Origin: Stramonita haemastoma | Taxonomy: Eukaryota; Mollusca; Gastropoda; Neogastropoda; Muricidae | Reading direction: 5' to 3' | NCBI GenBank assembly: GCA_030674155.1 | Contig: CM060317.1 | Span: 39,674,500 to 39,738,499, forward strand | Length of the DNA: 64,000 nucleotides | Shown here: positions 44,347 through 63,820 of the stretch, in pieces | How the letters are laid out: each line of letters begins with the position of its first letter | Numbering within the stretch: the first letter of the stretch is position 1 | Notes under the pieces: model-generated | The model's database searches: none | Told to the model about the DNA's origin: nothing | What the model saw: only the letters and a program-made list of their open reading frames with translations | Translations under genes and position numbers: made by a program

Positions 44347-45693
44347 CTAATACCAGTTATCGAGGAATGAATAAATGTTCTGCCATGGCCCCATACGATC
44401 CCTAACACTAGGACGAGGTTCGTAGAAAGGCTGGGAGACCCTGGGCTGCTGTTGGGGGATCCTTCTCGTTTTCTTTGGCTTCTCCCAGAAGAGTCCCCTG
44501 ACATGTCTGCCGATGTTTCCTGCCAGAATGCTGGCTCCCTTTGCAGTGGGGTGAAGGTCATCCTTCAGCGTTCTGAAGCCAGCATCAAGGTTGGAGTGGC
44601 CGAGCAGGGACACGTTCTGGATGCCATACAGGTCAGCAGTTGTCAGGGCGTTGAAGACTTCCCTCTTCATGTTCAGCTGTGGATCTTTTACAGGAGCAAT
44701 TTTACTGACTACAATTTTCAGGCTGGGATGTTCCCTGACGATCTCCTTGATGGAGTCAGTAAACTGATGACTACTTTCTTTGGGGTCCGTCTTTTTGATG
44801 TTGTTGATACCACAGTGGATCACCACTGCGTCCAGCGGCTTCTCAGCAGAAGACTGCACTGCCATGAAAGTTGGACAGACATCTTTTGTCGTAAAACATT
44901 TACGGGACTCCGCCTCAAAGCCATAAGAACGGCCCAGTCTTTTAGATCTAACTCTGTTCAGAACAGAGTCGTGAAGAATTAATACTTGAGGAAGGTCTGC
45001 TTCTTTTGCTGTCATGGATGACTTCTTTTTTATGGAAGGTAAACACTTTACGTCATGAATGTTCTTGACGTCATCAGTCTTAGGTTCTAAACTTCTTTTC
45101 TTGTTTTCAGCTTTTTTTGTCACCACGCTGGCAGACGAATTTTTGGGCATAGGCCTACTATGAGTAAAATCTCGGCCTACCTGTGTTGGTGCTGCAGGGG
45201 GAGATCTGGCGGCCTCTGCATAAGTGGGGAAGGCGGTGGTGTCCGTCTGCGTTCCCTGGTCGTGGCAGCGTTTTGGAAGTGTTGCCTGTTCCACCAGAGT
45301 GCATTTGCTCAGCTTGCAGATCAGCTCGTTCTGTTTGCTGATGGCGTCCTCCAGCACTGACACGCGGTTGCACAGGGTGTTGATCATGGCCTTGAGGTCA
45401 TCCGTGCTGCTCACAGTGTCCACTGGAGCTGCTGCCGCTTGACTGTCGGCTTCATCGGAGTCTTTGCCAACGGCCATGTCGTGGTGCTGGGCAGAACGCT
45501 TCAGAACTTCTTTCCTGAGGTTCTTTGTCTCTCCATTTTCTCCCTGGTTTTTGACATTTGGTTTTGATGCCGGAGATGGTAAGCGGCTTTTCGTGCTCCT
45601 GGATCTCGTGGATTTGGTCATGGTTGCTGTACAATTGCGGTAACCTAGCTGCTGTCGAGCTAGATCCAGACCGTTTCCGCCATCTTGTTTCAC
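44347..45693 (-). CDS. LINE ORF1 with coiled coil and SGNH-hydrolase domain (448 aa)
   Basis: This is an RNA-binding/particle protein of the retrotransposon. The frame is intact. Residues about 95-125 (LKAMINTLCNRVSVLEDAI...) form a heptad-like coiled coil, a feature common to LINE ORF1 trimers. Residues about 245-415 form an SGNH esterase-like domain: block I LILHDSVLNRV (GDS replaced by HDS), block III VVIHCGINNIKK, and block V DDLHPTAKGA with the catalytic Asp-His pair. There is no CCHC knuckle. It lies 5' of ORF2, separated by a GT-rich array. Confidence 0.85.
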   Translation of the reverse strand: MKQDGGNGLDLARQQLGYRNCTATMTKSTRSRSTKSRLPSPASKPNVKNQGENGETKNLRKEVLKRSAQHHDMAVGKDSDEADSQAAAAPVDTVSSTDDLKAMINTLCNRVSVLEDAISKQNELICKLSKCTLVEQATLPKRCHDQGTQTDTTAFPTYAEAARSPPAAPTQVGRDFTHSRPMPKNSSASVVTKKAENKKRSLEPKTDDVKNIHDVKCLPSIKKKSSMTAKEADLPQVLILHDSVLNRVRSKRLGRSYGFEAESRKCFTTKDVCPTFMAVQSSAEKPLDAVVIHCGINNIKKTDPKESSHQFTDSIKEIVREHPSLKIVVSKIAPVKDPQLNMKREVFNALTTADLYGIQNVSLLGHSNLDAGFRTLKDDLHPTAKGASILAGNIGRHVRGLFWEKPKKTRRIPQQQPRVSQPFYEPRPSVRDRMGPWQNIYSFLDNWY

Positions 45694-45696
45694 CGG

Positions 45697-45699
<3 letters not shown>

Positions 45700-45767
<68 letters not shown>
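45700..45767. repeat. (GT)n tract at the LINE 5' end
   Basis: A pure GT array abutting the first bases of the retrotransposon; taken as target DNA. Confidence 0.95.
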
Positions 45768-45769
<2 letters not shown>

Positions 45770-46141
45770 AACAGACACCTTATCTATAGAGTCAAAGCTA
45801 CCCAATCAATCAATCATACTGGGATTCTTCTTCCTGCATTCTCTCTCTTCCTTTTAGTGAGCGTAGGGCCTGTAAGCTGAACATTTCTTGCATGCATAAG
45901 AATGCACAACATTCTCTCTCCCAAGCCAGACAAATCACAGAAAATATGACATTTTTATTATTTTAAAAAAAATGATGACATGAAAACAATAACAGTAAAA
46001 GAATGAAATAATATTTACTGATCATGGATCGCTGTACAATGACCAAACAGTAGTTTGCATATGAGCATGTCTGTCTGAAAGTGTGCATGCCTTCTTTTGT
46101 GTGTGTGTGCATGCCTTCTTTTGCGTGTGTGTGCATGCCTT

Positions 46142-47984
<1,843 letters not shown>

Positions 47985-48073
<89 letters not shown>
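47985..48073. repeat. (GA)n microsatellite
   Basis: A pure GA tract followed by GTGAGTGAGAG and a G run. Confidence 0.95.
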
Positions 48074-48075
<2 letters not shown>

Positions 48076-48640
48076 GTGAGAGAGGGGGGGGGGGATGGGT
48101 GGAAGAAGGATGGGAAGTCAGATAGCTCTGGTACAAAGAAAACTTGCAGACTGTACCAAAGACTTGCTCAAAGAGGGAGAAGTGGGAAAGAGAGTGGGAG
48201 GTGGTGGTGGTGTGTGGTTGAGAAAGGAGCAAGAATTAAATAGGTCATTACACCAGTGTTGAAAGCTCCTCCTCACTCCTATCGGCTCACCCTCTTCCAT
48301 GAAACCTGATACTCATTGTTGGCATTTGTACATGGCCTCTATCAACCTCCCTACCCCAACTGTTCCTCCCCACAACCTTTCTTGACAATCAGGTAACACT
48401 CCCACTTCTTGCTCCTCTTTCATACCATAGCTTTTCAAAACTCAACATAAATAGTAATTTTTTACACTCACTCCTTTCTTTTTTAAAGTCCACAATTATA
48501 GTAAAAAAAAAAAAAATAAATAAAAAATAAAAAAAAAAAGCACATGGAGACAAATGTCTGATTTTTAAGGACTATGAAGGCCTTGAAATGGGGACCCCAA
48601 AACTTCAGGACTTTAAGGACCACAAGTATCTGGTATAGTT
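48074..48640. mobile_element. Truncated copy of the CAGGGTTC-type TIR element, right part
   Basis: ATGAAACCTGATACTCATTG near 48300 matches 10459, and TGATTTTTAAGGACTATGAAGG with AGGACTTTAAGGACC near 48560-48620 matches 10800-10865. The terminal GAACCCTG is eroded. Confidence 0.5.
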
Positions 48641-48649
48641 ATTTTAAGG

Positions 48650-50345
48650 GAGATTAGCTTTTGGAGAATAAACGTACAGATCAGCCGTCCCTCCCCCGAT
48701 TTTTATATGCAATCTTGTTACCTGAGCCATACAGGGAATAGGTATGGTAGGTTTTTACTGGTTCTGTTTACATGTTCACAGACCAGTTTTACACTGCTCT
48801 AGTAAGAAATGAGGAATCTTCATAAATCTTGTACATGTTTTTTGTTTTGTTTTGTTTTGTTTGTTTTTAATCTTGTACATGTCGTTTCCTTCTTCTGCTG
48901 CTTATGATTTATCCTAGATAACGTTTTATCAAGAAGTAAAATAGACATAGAAAGAAAAAAAAAACAAAAAACCTGAGGAACACCTTTCTGTGTATCAAAA
49001 AAACAAACAACATAATCGACAACAGAAAAAGGTGATGTGTTGATACCATGAATATATGGCTGTTGAAGCAAATAATGAGGAAATAAAAACATTGTCCACT
49101 GAAAAACAATACTGGGAAGACTTGTGAGGAGGTGTGGGCCATACTGAACACAAACGGCACTATGGTCCACCAAAACTTCTGTTTTTAAATTGACACTCTG
49201 GGAGGAGAAATCTTTGAATTTACTGTTTGAGTAGAAAACTTTTTTTTTTTTTTTTTATAATAGAGTTATCAATTTTGCTAATATAGTTTGTTAAAATAAA
49301 AACACTGCAATAAATTTTAAAAAAGCAACAACCTTTTCTTCTCTGACTTTAAGTATAGCAAACACCCCCCCCCCCCCCTTCAAGTATTTAACCTTACTTT
49401 TAACAGAAATGTAGCAAAATATGCTATGAACAATACTTAAACTTACATTTAACAGAAATGTAGCAAAATATGCTATAAACATAGACCTACATAACAAAAA
49501 GTGAATGTTGATATAAAACAAAATTACTGTTATGTTAATGGTGTATATCAATGTTGAAGGTGGTCTAGCATTCTCTTGAGGTGACAGTCAATGATTAATG
49601 TTGATGACAAGTTAATGCTCTCAACAATGAAATACACCACACTGTCATAATTCTCAGCTTCAATCTCTAAAACTGCGTTTAGATATTGTCAAAATCTTTT
49701 ATCTAAACATAATTATATACAGTGTTCAATGTGTCACTGAAATTCTTGTTTTTTCAATAAGAAACATACAAATTTAACAAGCATATCTAATTACACTGTT
49801 GCTGTAGATTCCATAATCTCAAGTTCAATATTGGTATATCATGCATATCAGCAAAATAATACATTGGATTTATTCACAAAATTTACTAAATCTGACCTTA
49901 CTGCAACTTCAATCCATACAGAAGACAATAGTTCAGATACAACAGCTTGTACCATGGGGAGGGATTAACTGTTTTTCTTCACTGGATTCTCACATGACGT
50001 CCTGAAATCCACTGAAAAGGCTTGGGCACCATATAACCCTACTACATTTCCTACACTCTTGTGCAGATCAAATCTTTGGCAACCAACAATCTAGTCCAGC
50101 TCTATTTTTCTTTTTCAACCTGCAGCTTCAGCTAACACTGGTTTTGTAACATTGCATTTAGAGGTGCACATCCATCTTGCGCAGTTCAAACACTGGGATC
50201 CATCCATCCAGCTTTGGTCCAATGTCCTAAGTCATAAGCCCTGTTTTTGATGTCAGGATTAAGTACAGTAGCACTAAGCCAGTCCTCCTGACGGCAGACT
50301 CCTTGGGGCACCAACGGCCATTCCTGGAGGTGAAGAGCACAAGGC
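48650..50345. other. No gene recognised
   Basis: AT-rich intron or flank of CtBP. A short direct repeat near 49380-49480 (TTTAACAGAAATGTAGCAAA twice) is the only structure noticed. Confidence 0.4.
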
Positions 50346-50349
50346 CTCT

Positions 50350-50399
50350 TTACCGCGGGGCTTGGTGAGGATCAAACAACTGGCTGGGTTGACCGGATC
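50350..50399 (-). CDS. Candidate last coding exon of CtBP
   Basis: A polypyrimidine tract and AAACAG acceptor precede a phase-1 start (G|GA). That phase fits the donor at the end of exon 55479-55652. The frame reads SGQPSQLFDPHQAPR then TAA. Invertebrate CtBP C-termini are poorly conserved, so the match is by splice phase and position only. An alternative frame of 41 codons also exists here. Confidence 0.3.
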
Positions 50400-51104
50400 C
50401 TGTTTAAAAAAAAAAGTATTCTGGATTATGTAAAAATAAAAAAAACCCACAAAACAAAACTACCGAATTATCAAGAAACCATAATTACAATGGTGTGATG
50501 ATATGGTCTCAAAAATTTACATTTTGCTTGAACATTTGCCGAGTCAAACAAAAATAATCTCAATAACAATTGTCCTGGAAAAGTCTTTCTTTTAGCCCAT
50601 ATCATTGTAAGCAGTTCTGCACAAGGCTGCTAGATGTTTTCCTGGAAGTTGCCTTTCTGCTACACAGATCTTTTATTAATACTGGGCCATATATAACATT
50701 TTTTGTTTGTACATCATGTTCAACGATGACCTCCAAAACAGCAGAGGAGACAGCTGCTGTTTCAGAAACTGGGCAGAAATTATAGTGGAGATGCCTTGCC
50801 CACAGTACATCCCCACTCTCTTGGCCAAGAGGGTATAAAGGACAGTCAGCATTGGAGATGTTCTCCAAAGGCCAACTAGCCCCCTGGGCTGCAGCTCATA
50901 AAGACTGTGCAAGTCAAGCCTCCTAGTCAGAGAGTCATAGTCGATCACTAAAGACTTAAGCTGTAGAGTGGAATTCCATTGATCATACAGCCTCTTACTT
51001 CATTGTTGCCCCCTGCATCAATGGTTTACTCAAGAACTGTGATAAAGCCAAGGCGCTGAAGGCATGAATAATAGCAAATCAAGGATAAAAATTTTGGTCT
51101 GACA

Positions 51105-51395
51105 GGTAAAGGTAAAGGCGTTCCATAACCTATGTGGTCTTAGGGTAGTGAGGCAACAGAGACCTAAGCTTCTCTATGGGCCAGCATATTGAAGGTAGTG
51201 CCCATCTCCTCTCCCTCACTGCCTGACCTTCCCTGAACCTATCAAGGGCAGATACCCATTTACTGCTGAGTGAACTGGGGGGACTGTACTGAAGCCAAGG
51301 CAAGCATATGGTCACCCATCCACTTGGAAACCATACTCAGTGCTGTTAAACCTTAGCATGGGGAAAGTGAGTGCTCTGACCACTATTTTGGATAA
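51105..51395 (-). mobile_element. SINE family E copy
   Basis: The tail GGTAAAGGTAAAGGCGTTCC at the left, TACCCATTTACTGCTGAGTG, reversed 5S-like GTCACCCATCCACTTGG and reversed A-box CTCTGACCAC at the right. Confidence 0.7.
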
Positions 51396-51819
51396 ATATG
51401 AGTGTTTGGCATCATATATTGTGATGTGTTAACAAAAAAGCGCACCCTTGATGAAATATAAGGTAGCAAAAAGGCGAAGCTTCCTGAGACAGTAATTGAT
51501 AAATTTTTGGACAGACAGAGGAATGGAGGGAACTGGTTGTCAGTCCTTAGGGGTACCCCCACAGCTGCCAGACTAAGGGATAGATAGATAGATAGATAGA
51601 TAGAACAAGGGCCTGACTTGACTCTCCATTGGCCTTTGCTATACACCCGAGTTTAAAAAAATGGCAACAACTATACAGAGTTCATACACACTTGGTGGAG
51701 CAAAATTTAGGGCTTTTTTAAGGCCTTTTAATCCAAATTCAGGGCCTAGCTGCAGGGTAACAAATGTATAGACAGCAACCTAAATACACCTTTCCTTACA
51801 CACACACATTAATATATAT

Positions 51820-51826
51820 ATATATG

Positions 51827-51858
<32 letters not shown>

Positions 51859-51870
51859 TGTATGTATGTA

Positions 51871-51920
<50 letters not shown>

Positions 51921-51982
51921 GAGACAAGGAGACAAGGAGGTGAGAGGCAGCAGAGTCCTAAAGAGGGAAGGGGGGGATAACA

Positions 51983-52059
<77 letters not shown>

Positions 52060-52203
52060 TGAGTGAGTGAGTGAGTGAGTGAGTGAGTGTGTGTGTATGT
52101 GTGTGACTGTTTTGATTTATTTGATTGATTGATTCTTTATATCGAGGATAATGGAATAAGCTGTGACTGTGAGTGAGTGAGTGAGTGAGTGAGTGAGTGA
52201 GTG

Positions 52204-52258
<55 letters not shown>
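51820..52258. repeat. Microsatellite cluster: (GTAT)n-(TA)n, (TG)n, (TGAG)n
   Basis: Four arrays lie within 440 bp. A short SINE A tail fragment (ATCGAGGATAATGGAATAAG, about 52108-52165) is embedded between TG/TGAG tracts. Confidence 0.9.
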
Positions 52259-52259
<1 letters not shown>

Positions 52260-52689
52260 AGGGGTGGGAATTGACAGAGTCAAAAAACTCTGAAAAGTGA
52301 GGGGGGGGTCCAGGGGGCATTGCTGAAGGTTTTTCAACAATTCTAGCCTGTTTAACAGCCTCTCCTTGAACTAATTTCAGTTTTTGATACTAAGCAATTT
52401 CTGCCCTAAAATAAGCTCTCCAAGAATGACTTTCTGTCATTTCTTCAATCTAAAGGAGGTTCTTTACCCTAGTAATCACATAGCAAAAATGAGTACATTT
52501 CTAGACAAATGTGCACTAATGCAGATACAGGAAGAAAGAGAAAGAAAGTACAGACACACATAGAGAAACAGAGAGAAAAAAACAGAGAAAGAATGGGGGG
52601 TAGGGGTGGAGAGGTGTGTGTGTGTGTCTGTGCGTGTAAGAAACAGGGAGAGGTGGAGAAAATGAGACAGAGACAGAGAGAGAAGTGTG

Positions 52690-52832
<143 letters not shown>

Positions 52833-54277
52833 AATACACTCTTATGAAGACTGAAGAAGATCCTATGTCTTTCTCATTTTAAAATCAAGTTGAAGCCCCC
52901 GTACAAAAGCAGATTAAAAATTCATCTGATTTCAGAGTGATCTCACCATGACAGTTTGCATGGCCAAAAAACAAGTTCTGTGTATGTGTACTTTCCGGCT
53001 GTCCGGTACAGCGGCAGAGCGGAGGCTGTGTTCCACGTGATGTAACTTTAGAACAGTCACTCTGCCGTTTTAACGATCAACTGATTTCCCGAAGATGCGA
53101 AAGGGTTACTGTTCCATGATTTGCCAAGAAATTAGCGCTTCTATAACTAAAGTGCCGTGGTTTGTTATTTTCTGACCGTGTTCCAAATTTCCGACACCAT
53201 TTGCTAATGAAAGCTCAACTTTCACTATCAAGAGACATAGCGCAAGTTTTTAAACATTGCTCCGCAAAATGAACAACCAGTTTTTCTGTGTGTGCATCTA
53301 TATCGGCAACTGTACCTCTTCTAGCCCCATCATGGACTGTTAGCGTCATTTTGCGTTTATTCCGCGTCTTTCTTTGCTTGTAAGTGTGTCAGTTCGATCT
53401 GTTTTTCCGCGAAAGTCTACACTACTTTCCACCATTTTGTTTTAAAAGAGATGCTGTGCGCATGCGCTATAAGGGGAGACAACTGAATGATAGGATCTAG
53501 CAGACGATGTAATGCATCTCATCGCTTAACAATAGAGGACTATATTTTTGATTTTCGGATTTTTTTTAAAGACAAAAATTGGATTTTTATTAATTAAACT
53601 GTATTTTCTTATTTGACAACTTTTTCCGGAACAAATATACGGAAGGTGCACAGGTCTGCACAAGGTTGCACACCACTTTTTGCGAAGCAAAGCGATCACA
53701 TTTCCAAGGGAGGCAATTACTATTACTTCCCTTTACGAAATAGGTGGCCCGACGCGAGTAGCAGACGACAAGCACTCTATCGGCGATAATACGATCTTCG
53801 GACACGCTTCTCGCATTTATTTCTCCAAAGTTTAATTTTGAATATATATTTTATTAATTTTTAAAATAAAATCTCACACATGACTTCCATTTTTAGGGCT
53901 TTTTAGGGCCTCTAGGGCAATATGTCTCATTTTTAGGGCTTTTTAGGGGCCCTATTTTGGCTTTCCCAAAATTAGGGCTTTTTAGGGACTTGTGCGAACC
54001 CTGCTATAGAAAGATCATGTGCCAAAAAAAAAAAGAGAAAAAAAAAGAAGTCAATTAGGGCCTATGGGATCTGTTGTGGGCATTTCTTGATAATCCAGAA
54101 GTGCAATAACTGATACAGAAAACAATAGAAATTTCCATCACAAAGTTTCCAGAAGGTGGTTGTTACTAACACAAACCTCTGTATCCCCAAGTTTAGAATC
54201 TTCCTCAAGTTCAACATTCTGCCGTCACCTCGCTTCTTCAAGTTGAGTGATAGCCTCAATATATAACTGTTTCCAAG

Positions 54278-54306
54278 AGGGGGGGGGGGGGGGGGGGGGG
54301 GGGGGG
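54278..54306. repeat. Poly-G tract, about 29 bp
   Basis: An uninterrupted G homopolymer. Similar tracts lie at 4138-4170, 5433-5452 and 9567-9582, and C tracts at 1501-1519, 56016-56034 and 57699-57714. Length in assemblies is unreliable. Confidence 0.9.
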
Positions 54307-54544
54307 AATAACCACCAAAGAAGAGAAGGGTACTTGAAAACAACTGAACTGAACATGATCATTAGGGTTCCTTTCCTCTCTCAAAAATTAGCTCAGAAGG
54401 CTATATGGACAAGGGCAGTAGGTGCAGGTCACAGGGTGGATGTTGGGTACGTTCTTGTCCTACACATCAGCCCAAAACTAGTCTCTTCTTCTACAAAGGC
54501 AGATGGGATTTCAAGCATGGTACTGAAGGAAAAGCATTTTCCCT

Positions 54545-54916
54545 GAAATGATTTAGGGTTCCAGGGGGCATTGCCTTTTGGTGGGGGGTCAAGGGGCAGA
54601 GCCCCTTGTGGGGGTCAGGAGGCGTTGCCCCCCGAAGCTGAAGGTTTTTAAGCAATTCTAGCCTGTAAGAAAAGCATCTCCTTGAACTAATTTTAGTTTT
54701 TCATACAAAGCAATTTCTGCCCTAAAATATGCTCTCCTAGAATGACTATCAGTCATTTCTTCAACCCAAAGGAGGTTTTTATACCCAAGTAATCACATAG
54801 CAAAAATGAGGACATATGTAGGCAACTGTGCTCAAACAGGCCTAGTGGAAGAAAGAGAAAAGTCAGACAGAGGGAGAGAGCTAGGGCGGGGTTATGGTGC
54901 GTGCGTGCGTGTGAGA

Positions 54917-54952
<36 letters not shown>

Positions 54953-55010
54953 GAGAGGAGATGGAGAGAGAGAGAGAGAGGGAGAGAGAGAGAGAGAGAT
55001 TGCATGTTGG
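54545..55010. mobile_element. Fragment of the TIR-element internal module
   Basis: CCAGGGGGCATTGCCTTTTG, AAGCTGAAGGTTTTTAAGC and AATTCTAGCCTG match the modules at 9580-9990 and 52300-52700. No ends are recognised. Confidence 0.6.
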
Positions 55011-55437
55011 AGAGATCTAGATCTAGTTGTGGTGGTAGACAGCAGAAATTTTGTTTAAAACGGTGGACTACGGAAAATATTAAAATAAAAATGGTGGAAA
55101 TTGAAGTAGTGATGGCGGAATTCCACAGAAAAGTGGAAAAATCCCATGCCTGCATTACCAAGGATCACTTTCAGGAAAATCCTCAAAGGTTGACAACTAA
55201 CAGCCAAGACTCAAACCCACACTCTCAGAAAATAGTTTGACACTCTACTCCCCATAAATCTTCATTTAAGTATATATTTCAATACCAAATATTGTTATCT
55301 TAACAGGGTCAGTATCATTAAATGACTCCAATTTATCAGTACTGTGTCCAAATGAAATGTACCTCCCATCATTTTAGATATCTTGGTATCTTTTCTCTTC
55401 TCCTAAAGCAAGTAAACAACGAACACAAGTGAATCTA

Positions 55438-61307
<5,870 letters not shown>

Positions 61308-61504
61308 TTAACAGTCATGATGTCTGGTTTATTTTTCCAATTGTATTGCTGAAATGATCTCTTGCAGTGAACGATGGAGAGAATGATGAGAAAACAGAAT
61401 ACGTACGTTTTATACAGACTACTAACAACAAATCACATGCATCTATTTTATAATTTTCGAGTTTACAGAATATACAACAGCATTTACTATCACATACATA
61501 GACC

Positions 61505-61822
61505 TGGTGGAGTTTAAACCAAGGTCTGTTAAAGTCTGTCTGTCTGTCCCGAGCCTAAGGCTCATCAGGCCGGTGCTTATCCCGGTTTCTGCGGCGTTAA
61601 GTGACTGAGAGTCATAGACTCCCCCCTGGATAAGACGCCAGTCTATCGCAGGGTTAACCCCCAACACAAGGTTGGTACCCCTTTTACACCTGGGTGGGGT
61701 GAGAAAATAGCCGTAAAGTGCCTTTTCCAAGGGCACAATGCCGTAGCCGACACCTGGGATCGAACCCCCAACCTTTACATTACGAGTCCAACGCCCTAAC
61801 CACTTGACTACAGCGGCGGCTA
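61505..61822 (-). mobile_element. SINE family D copy, reverse orientation
   Basis: On the minus strand the head at about 61822-61748 reads GCCGCCGCTGTAGTCAAGTG, GTTAGGGCGTTGGACTCGTA and GGGGGTTCGATCCCAGG. A and B boxes and an anticodon-like CGT are all preserved. The central part (AAAAGGCACTTTACGG, reversed) and 3' hairpin CCTAAGGCTCATCAGG follow. This copy has the best-preserved tRNA-like head in the window. Confidence 0.8.
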
Positions 61823-61869
61823 AACCAAGGTCTGTAGAGTTTGCAAATTCATGTGAGAATTGCTACTGA

Positions 61870-62697
61870 TGGGATATGATACTGGTCACCCCTAATTGAA
61901 TGTATCTTGGTGTGACTAATTGTATGAGTGCACAAGGAGTGTACATGTTGAATCCATAGTATACAGCTAATAAACCACAAGTGGAACAGATTGAAAACTC
62001 ACAGAAATGTTCAGTTATGCTCCCCCACCCCCTAACACACACAGAGAGGGGAATAAGTAGGGAGAGAAAAATATACACAAGAGAAACAGAGGCAAGCACA
62101 AACATGCTTGTGTGCTTCTGCAGCATACCATAAAGGCTATGTAGGCCATAAAAGTTATATCTTGTATCTCTGTGGTTTATAGGCTCTGGGTATATTAGGT
62201 AGCAGTAGCAAACATTTTTTATGCAGTTATGGCTAAACTTTTTGCTTTAGATATACAGAAGAAACATTACCAAAAAATGTGTATAGTTGGCCTACTTTGA
62301 ATGATCATACTTCTTTCAAATAACAAGGCACACACTTAAAACATCACATTCTCTTTTATGAATTACAGATAATATGAAAACAAAAGATAAAAAGAATCTG
62401 ATGAGTAGAAAAAAAATTATGGAGCACTAAACATGGAAAAAACCTCGCTTCAAAATCTCACAATATACCATGTTTGGGATCCATCAATTTCACTTGCTTT
62501 TAAAAAAAAAGAAAAAAAAAAGGGATGAATGCTAAAGGTATTATTCTATCCACTGCAATGCATTGTGAACTGCAAACTTATAAGAAATAATTTTGAACAA
62601 AGCAATCGTGTCCTTGACATGCTGTTTAATTCGACCGGCTACCTTGACTCAGCAAAATATTTGCACACATCAAATCAAAATAAAATAATCATAAAAT
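61870..62697. other. CtBP upstream intron, no gene seen
   Basis: AT-rich, unassigned, up to the target duplication of the LINE copy at 62708. Confidence 0.4.
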
Positions 62698-62707
62698 AAA
62701 CATCAAA

Positions 62708-63820
62708 TAGACTTCAAAAAGGCCTTTGACAGGGTATGGCATGACGGCCTCTGGCAAGTACTCAGGCACTTCAACATTGACAACTGCCTAATTGAAGTCA
62801 TCAAGGCTCTGTACGAGAATGCAAGAAGTGCAGTTTTCATGAACAACCACGTGGGCGAGTTCTTCAAGACCACGGTTGGAGTCCGCCAGGGCTGCCTTCT
62901 CTCACCTGTACTCTTCAACCTCTTCCTCGAAAACATCATGACAGAGACACTGCAAAACCACCACACTTCCATCTCCATTGGTGGAAGACCCCTTTGCAAC
63001 CTCAGATTTGCAGATGACATTGACCTCATGGGCAGCAGCAAACAAGAACTGCAAATCCTCACAGACAGTCTAACAGACCGAGCGAGCGCATACGGCATGG
63101 ACGTCAGTACAGAGAAATCGAAGATCATGGTCAACAGCGCGAGTAATGACAGCACGGAAATAAAGATGAATGGAGAAATATTGGAAGAGGTGAGCCAATT
63201 CAAATACTTAGGCTCCATCCTAACAAAAGATGGCACATCAAACAATGAGGTGAAAGCTCGCATTGCAACAGCAACATCTGCTCTAGTCAGACTCCAGAGG
63301 ATCATCAGAAGCAACAACATCAGCTTCTGCACCAAACACCACCTCTACAAATCCCTCGTAATATCTATCCTCCTATATGGCTGTGAATCATGGACTCTGA
63401 CAGCAGAGTTAGAGAGAAGAATCCAAGCATTCGAGAACAAGTGCCACAGAAGACTCCTCAAAATATCATACAAAGAACACAAGACCAATAACTATGTGAA
63501 AGAAGAAATCAAAAGCGTGTGGGCCCCCAAGAGCCTTTGCTCTCCACCATAAAGAGGAGAAAGCTGATGTGGTTTGGTCACACCACAAGACACAACACCC
63601 TAGCAAAAACCATCTTGCAAGGAACAGTCGAGGGCAAAAGAAGAAGAGGCCGCCAAAAGAAATCATGGGTTGACAACATCAAAGACTGGACTGCCCAACC
63701 CCTGCAACGCCTCCTACTAGCCACACAGGATCGTGAAGCATGGAAAAAGATCTCCGTTGCGTCTTCTCTCATGTCCCCCCTACGTCCTTTGGGACATGGG
63801 ACTGAGTGAGTGAGTGAGTG
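62708..63820 (+). mobile_element. 5'-truncated RTE-like non-LTR retrotransposon with perfect 10-bp duplication
   Basis: It is flanked by AAACATCAAA at 62698-62707 and 63821-63830. It starts inside the reverse transcriptase (DFKKAFDRVWHDGL) and ends in a (TGAG)n tail (GACTGAGTGAGTGAGTGAGTG), a 3' end style seen in RTE/BovB-like elements. Endonuclease and the first RT blocks are missing. Confidence 0.9.
62710..63809 (+). pseudogene. Reverse transcriptase C-terminal half of the RTE-like LINE
   Basis: The frame reads RT motifs VGVRQGCLLSPVLFNLFLE, catalytic LRFADDIDLMG, EKSKIMVNSA, FKYLGSILTKDG and thumb-region YKSLVISILLYGCESWTLT. It stops at 63552 (SLCSPP). The continuation MWFGHTTRHNTLAKTILQG and KRRRGRQKKSWVDNIKDWT is in a second frame (63519-63809), so one frameshift lies near 63520-63545. 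The protein is truncated at the N-terminus and cannot be autonomous. Confidence 0.88.

Larger units (their letters stand above)
39878..45700 (-). mobile_element. Non-LTR retrotransposon with RNase H, near full length (~5.8 kb), lying between (GT)n tracts
   Basis: ORF1 has an SGNH hydrolase domain, and ORF2 has endonuclease, reverse transcriptase and RNase H domains. That set is typical of I-superfamily-like LINEs. The 5' end (minus sense) reads CTTCCGGTGAAACAAGATGG directly after a (CA)n tract (plus (GT)n, 45700-45767). The 3' end reads ATTAAACTGAAGAACAACA directly before (CA)n (plus (GT)n, 39849-39877). This is what insertion into a GT/CA microsatellite would leave. A GT-rich array also occupies the inter-ORF region (44003-44170). 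Confidence 0.85.

Noticed and set aside
44452..44982. 176-codon plus-strand frame
   Set aside because: Antisense shadow of LINE ORF1.
61748..61822. Functional tRNA gene (CGT anticodon)
   Set aside because: A and B boxes are intact, but the acceptor and other stems do not pair cleanly and the sequence continues into a SINE body shared with 21612-21896.
62703..63335. 210-codon minus-strand frame
   Set aside because: Antisense shadow of the RTE-like reverse transcriptase.
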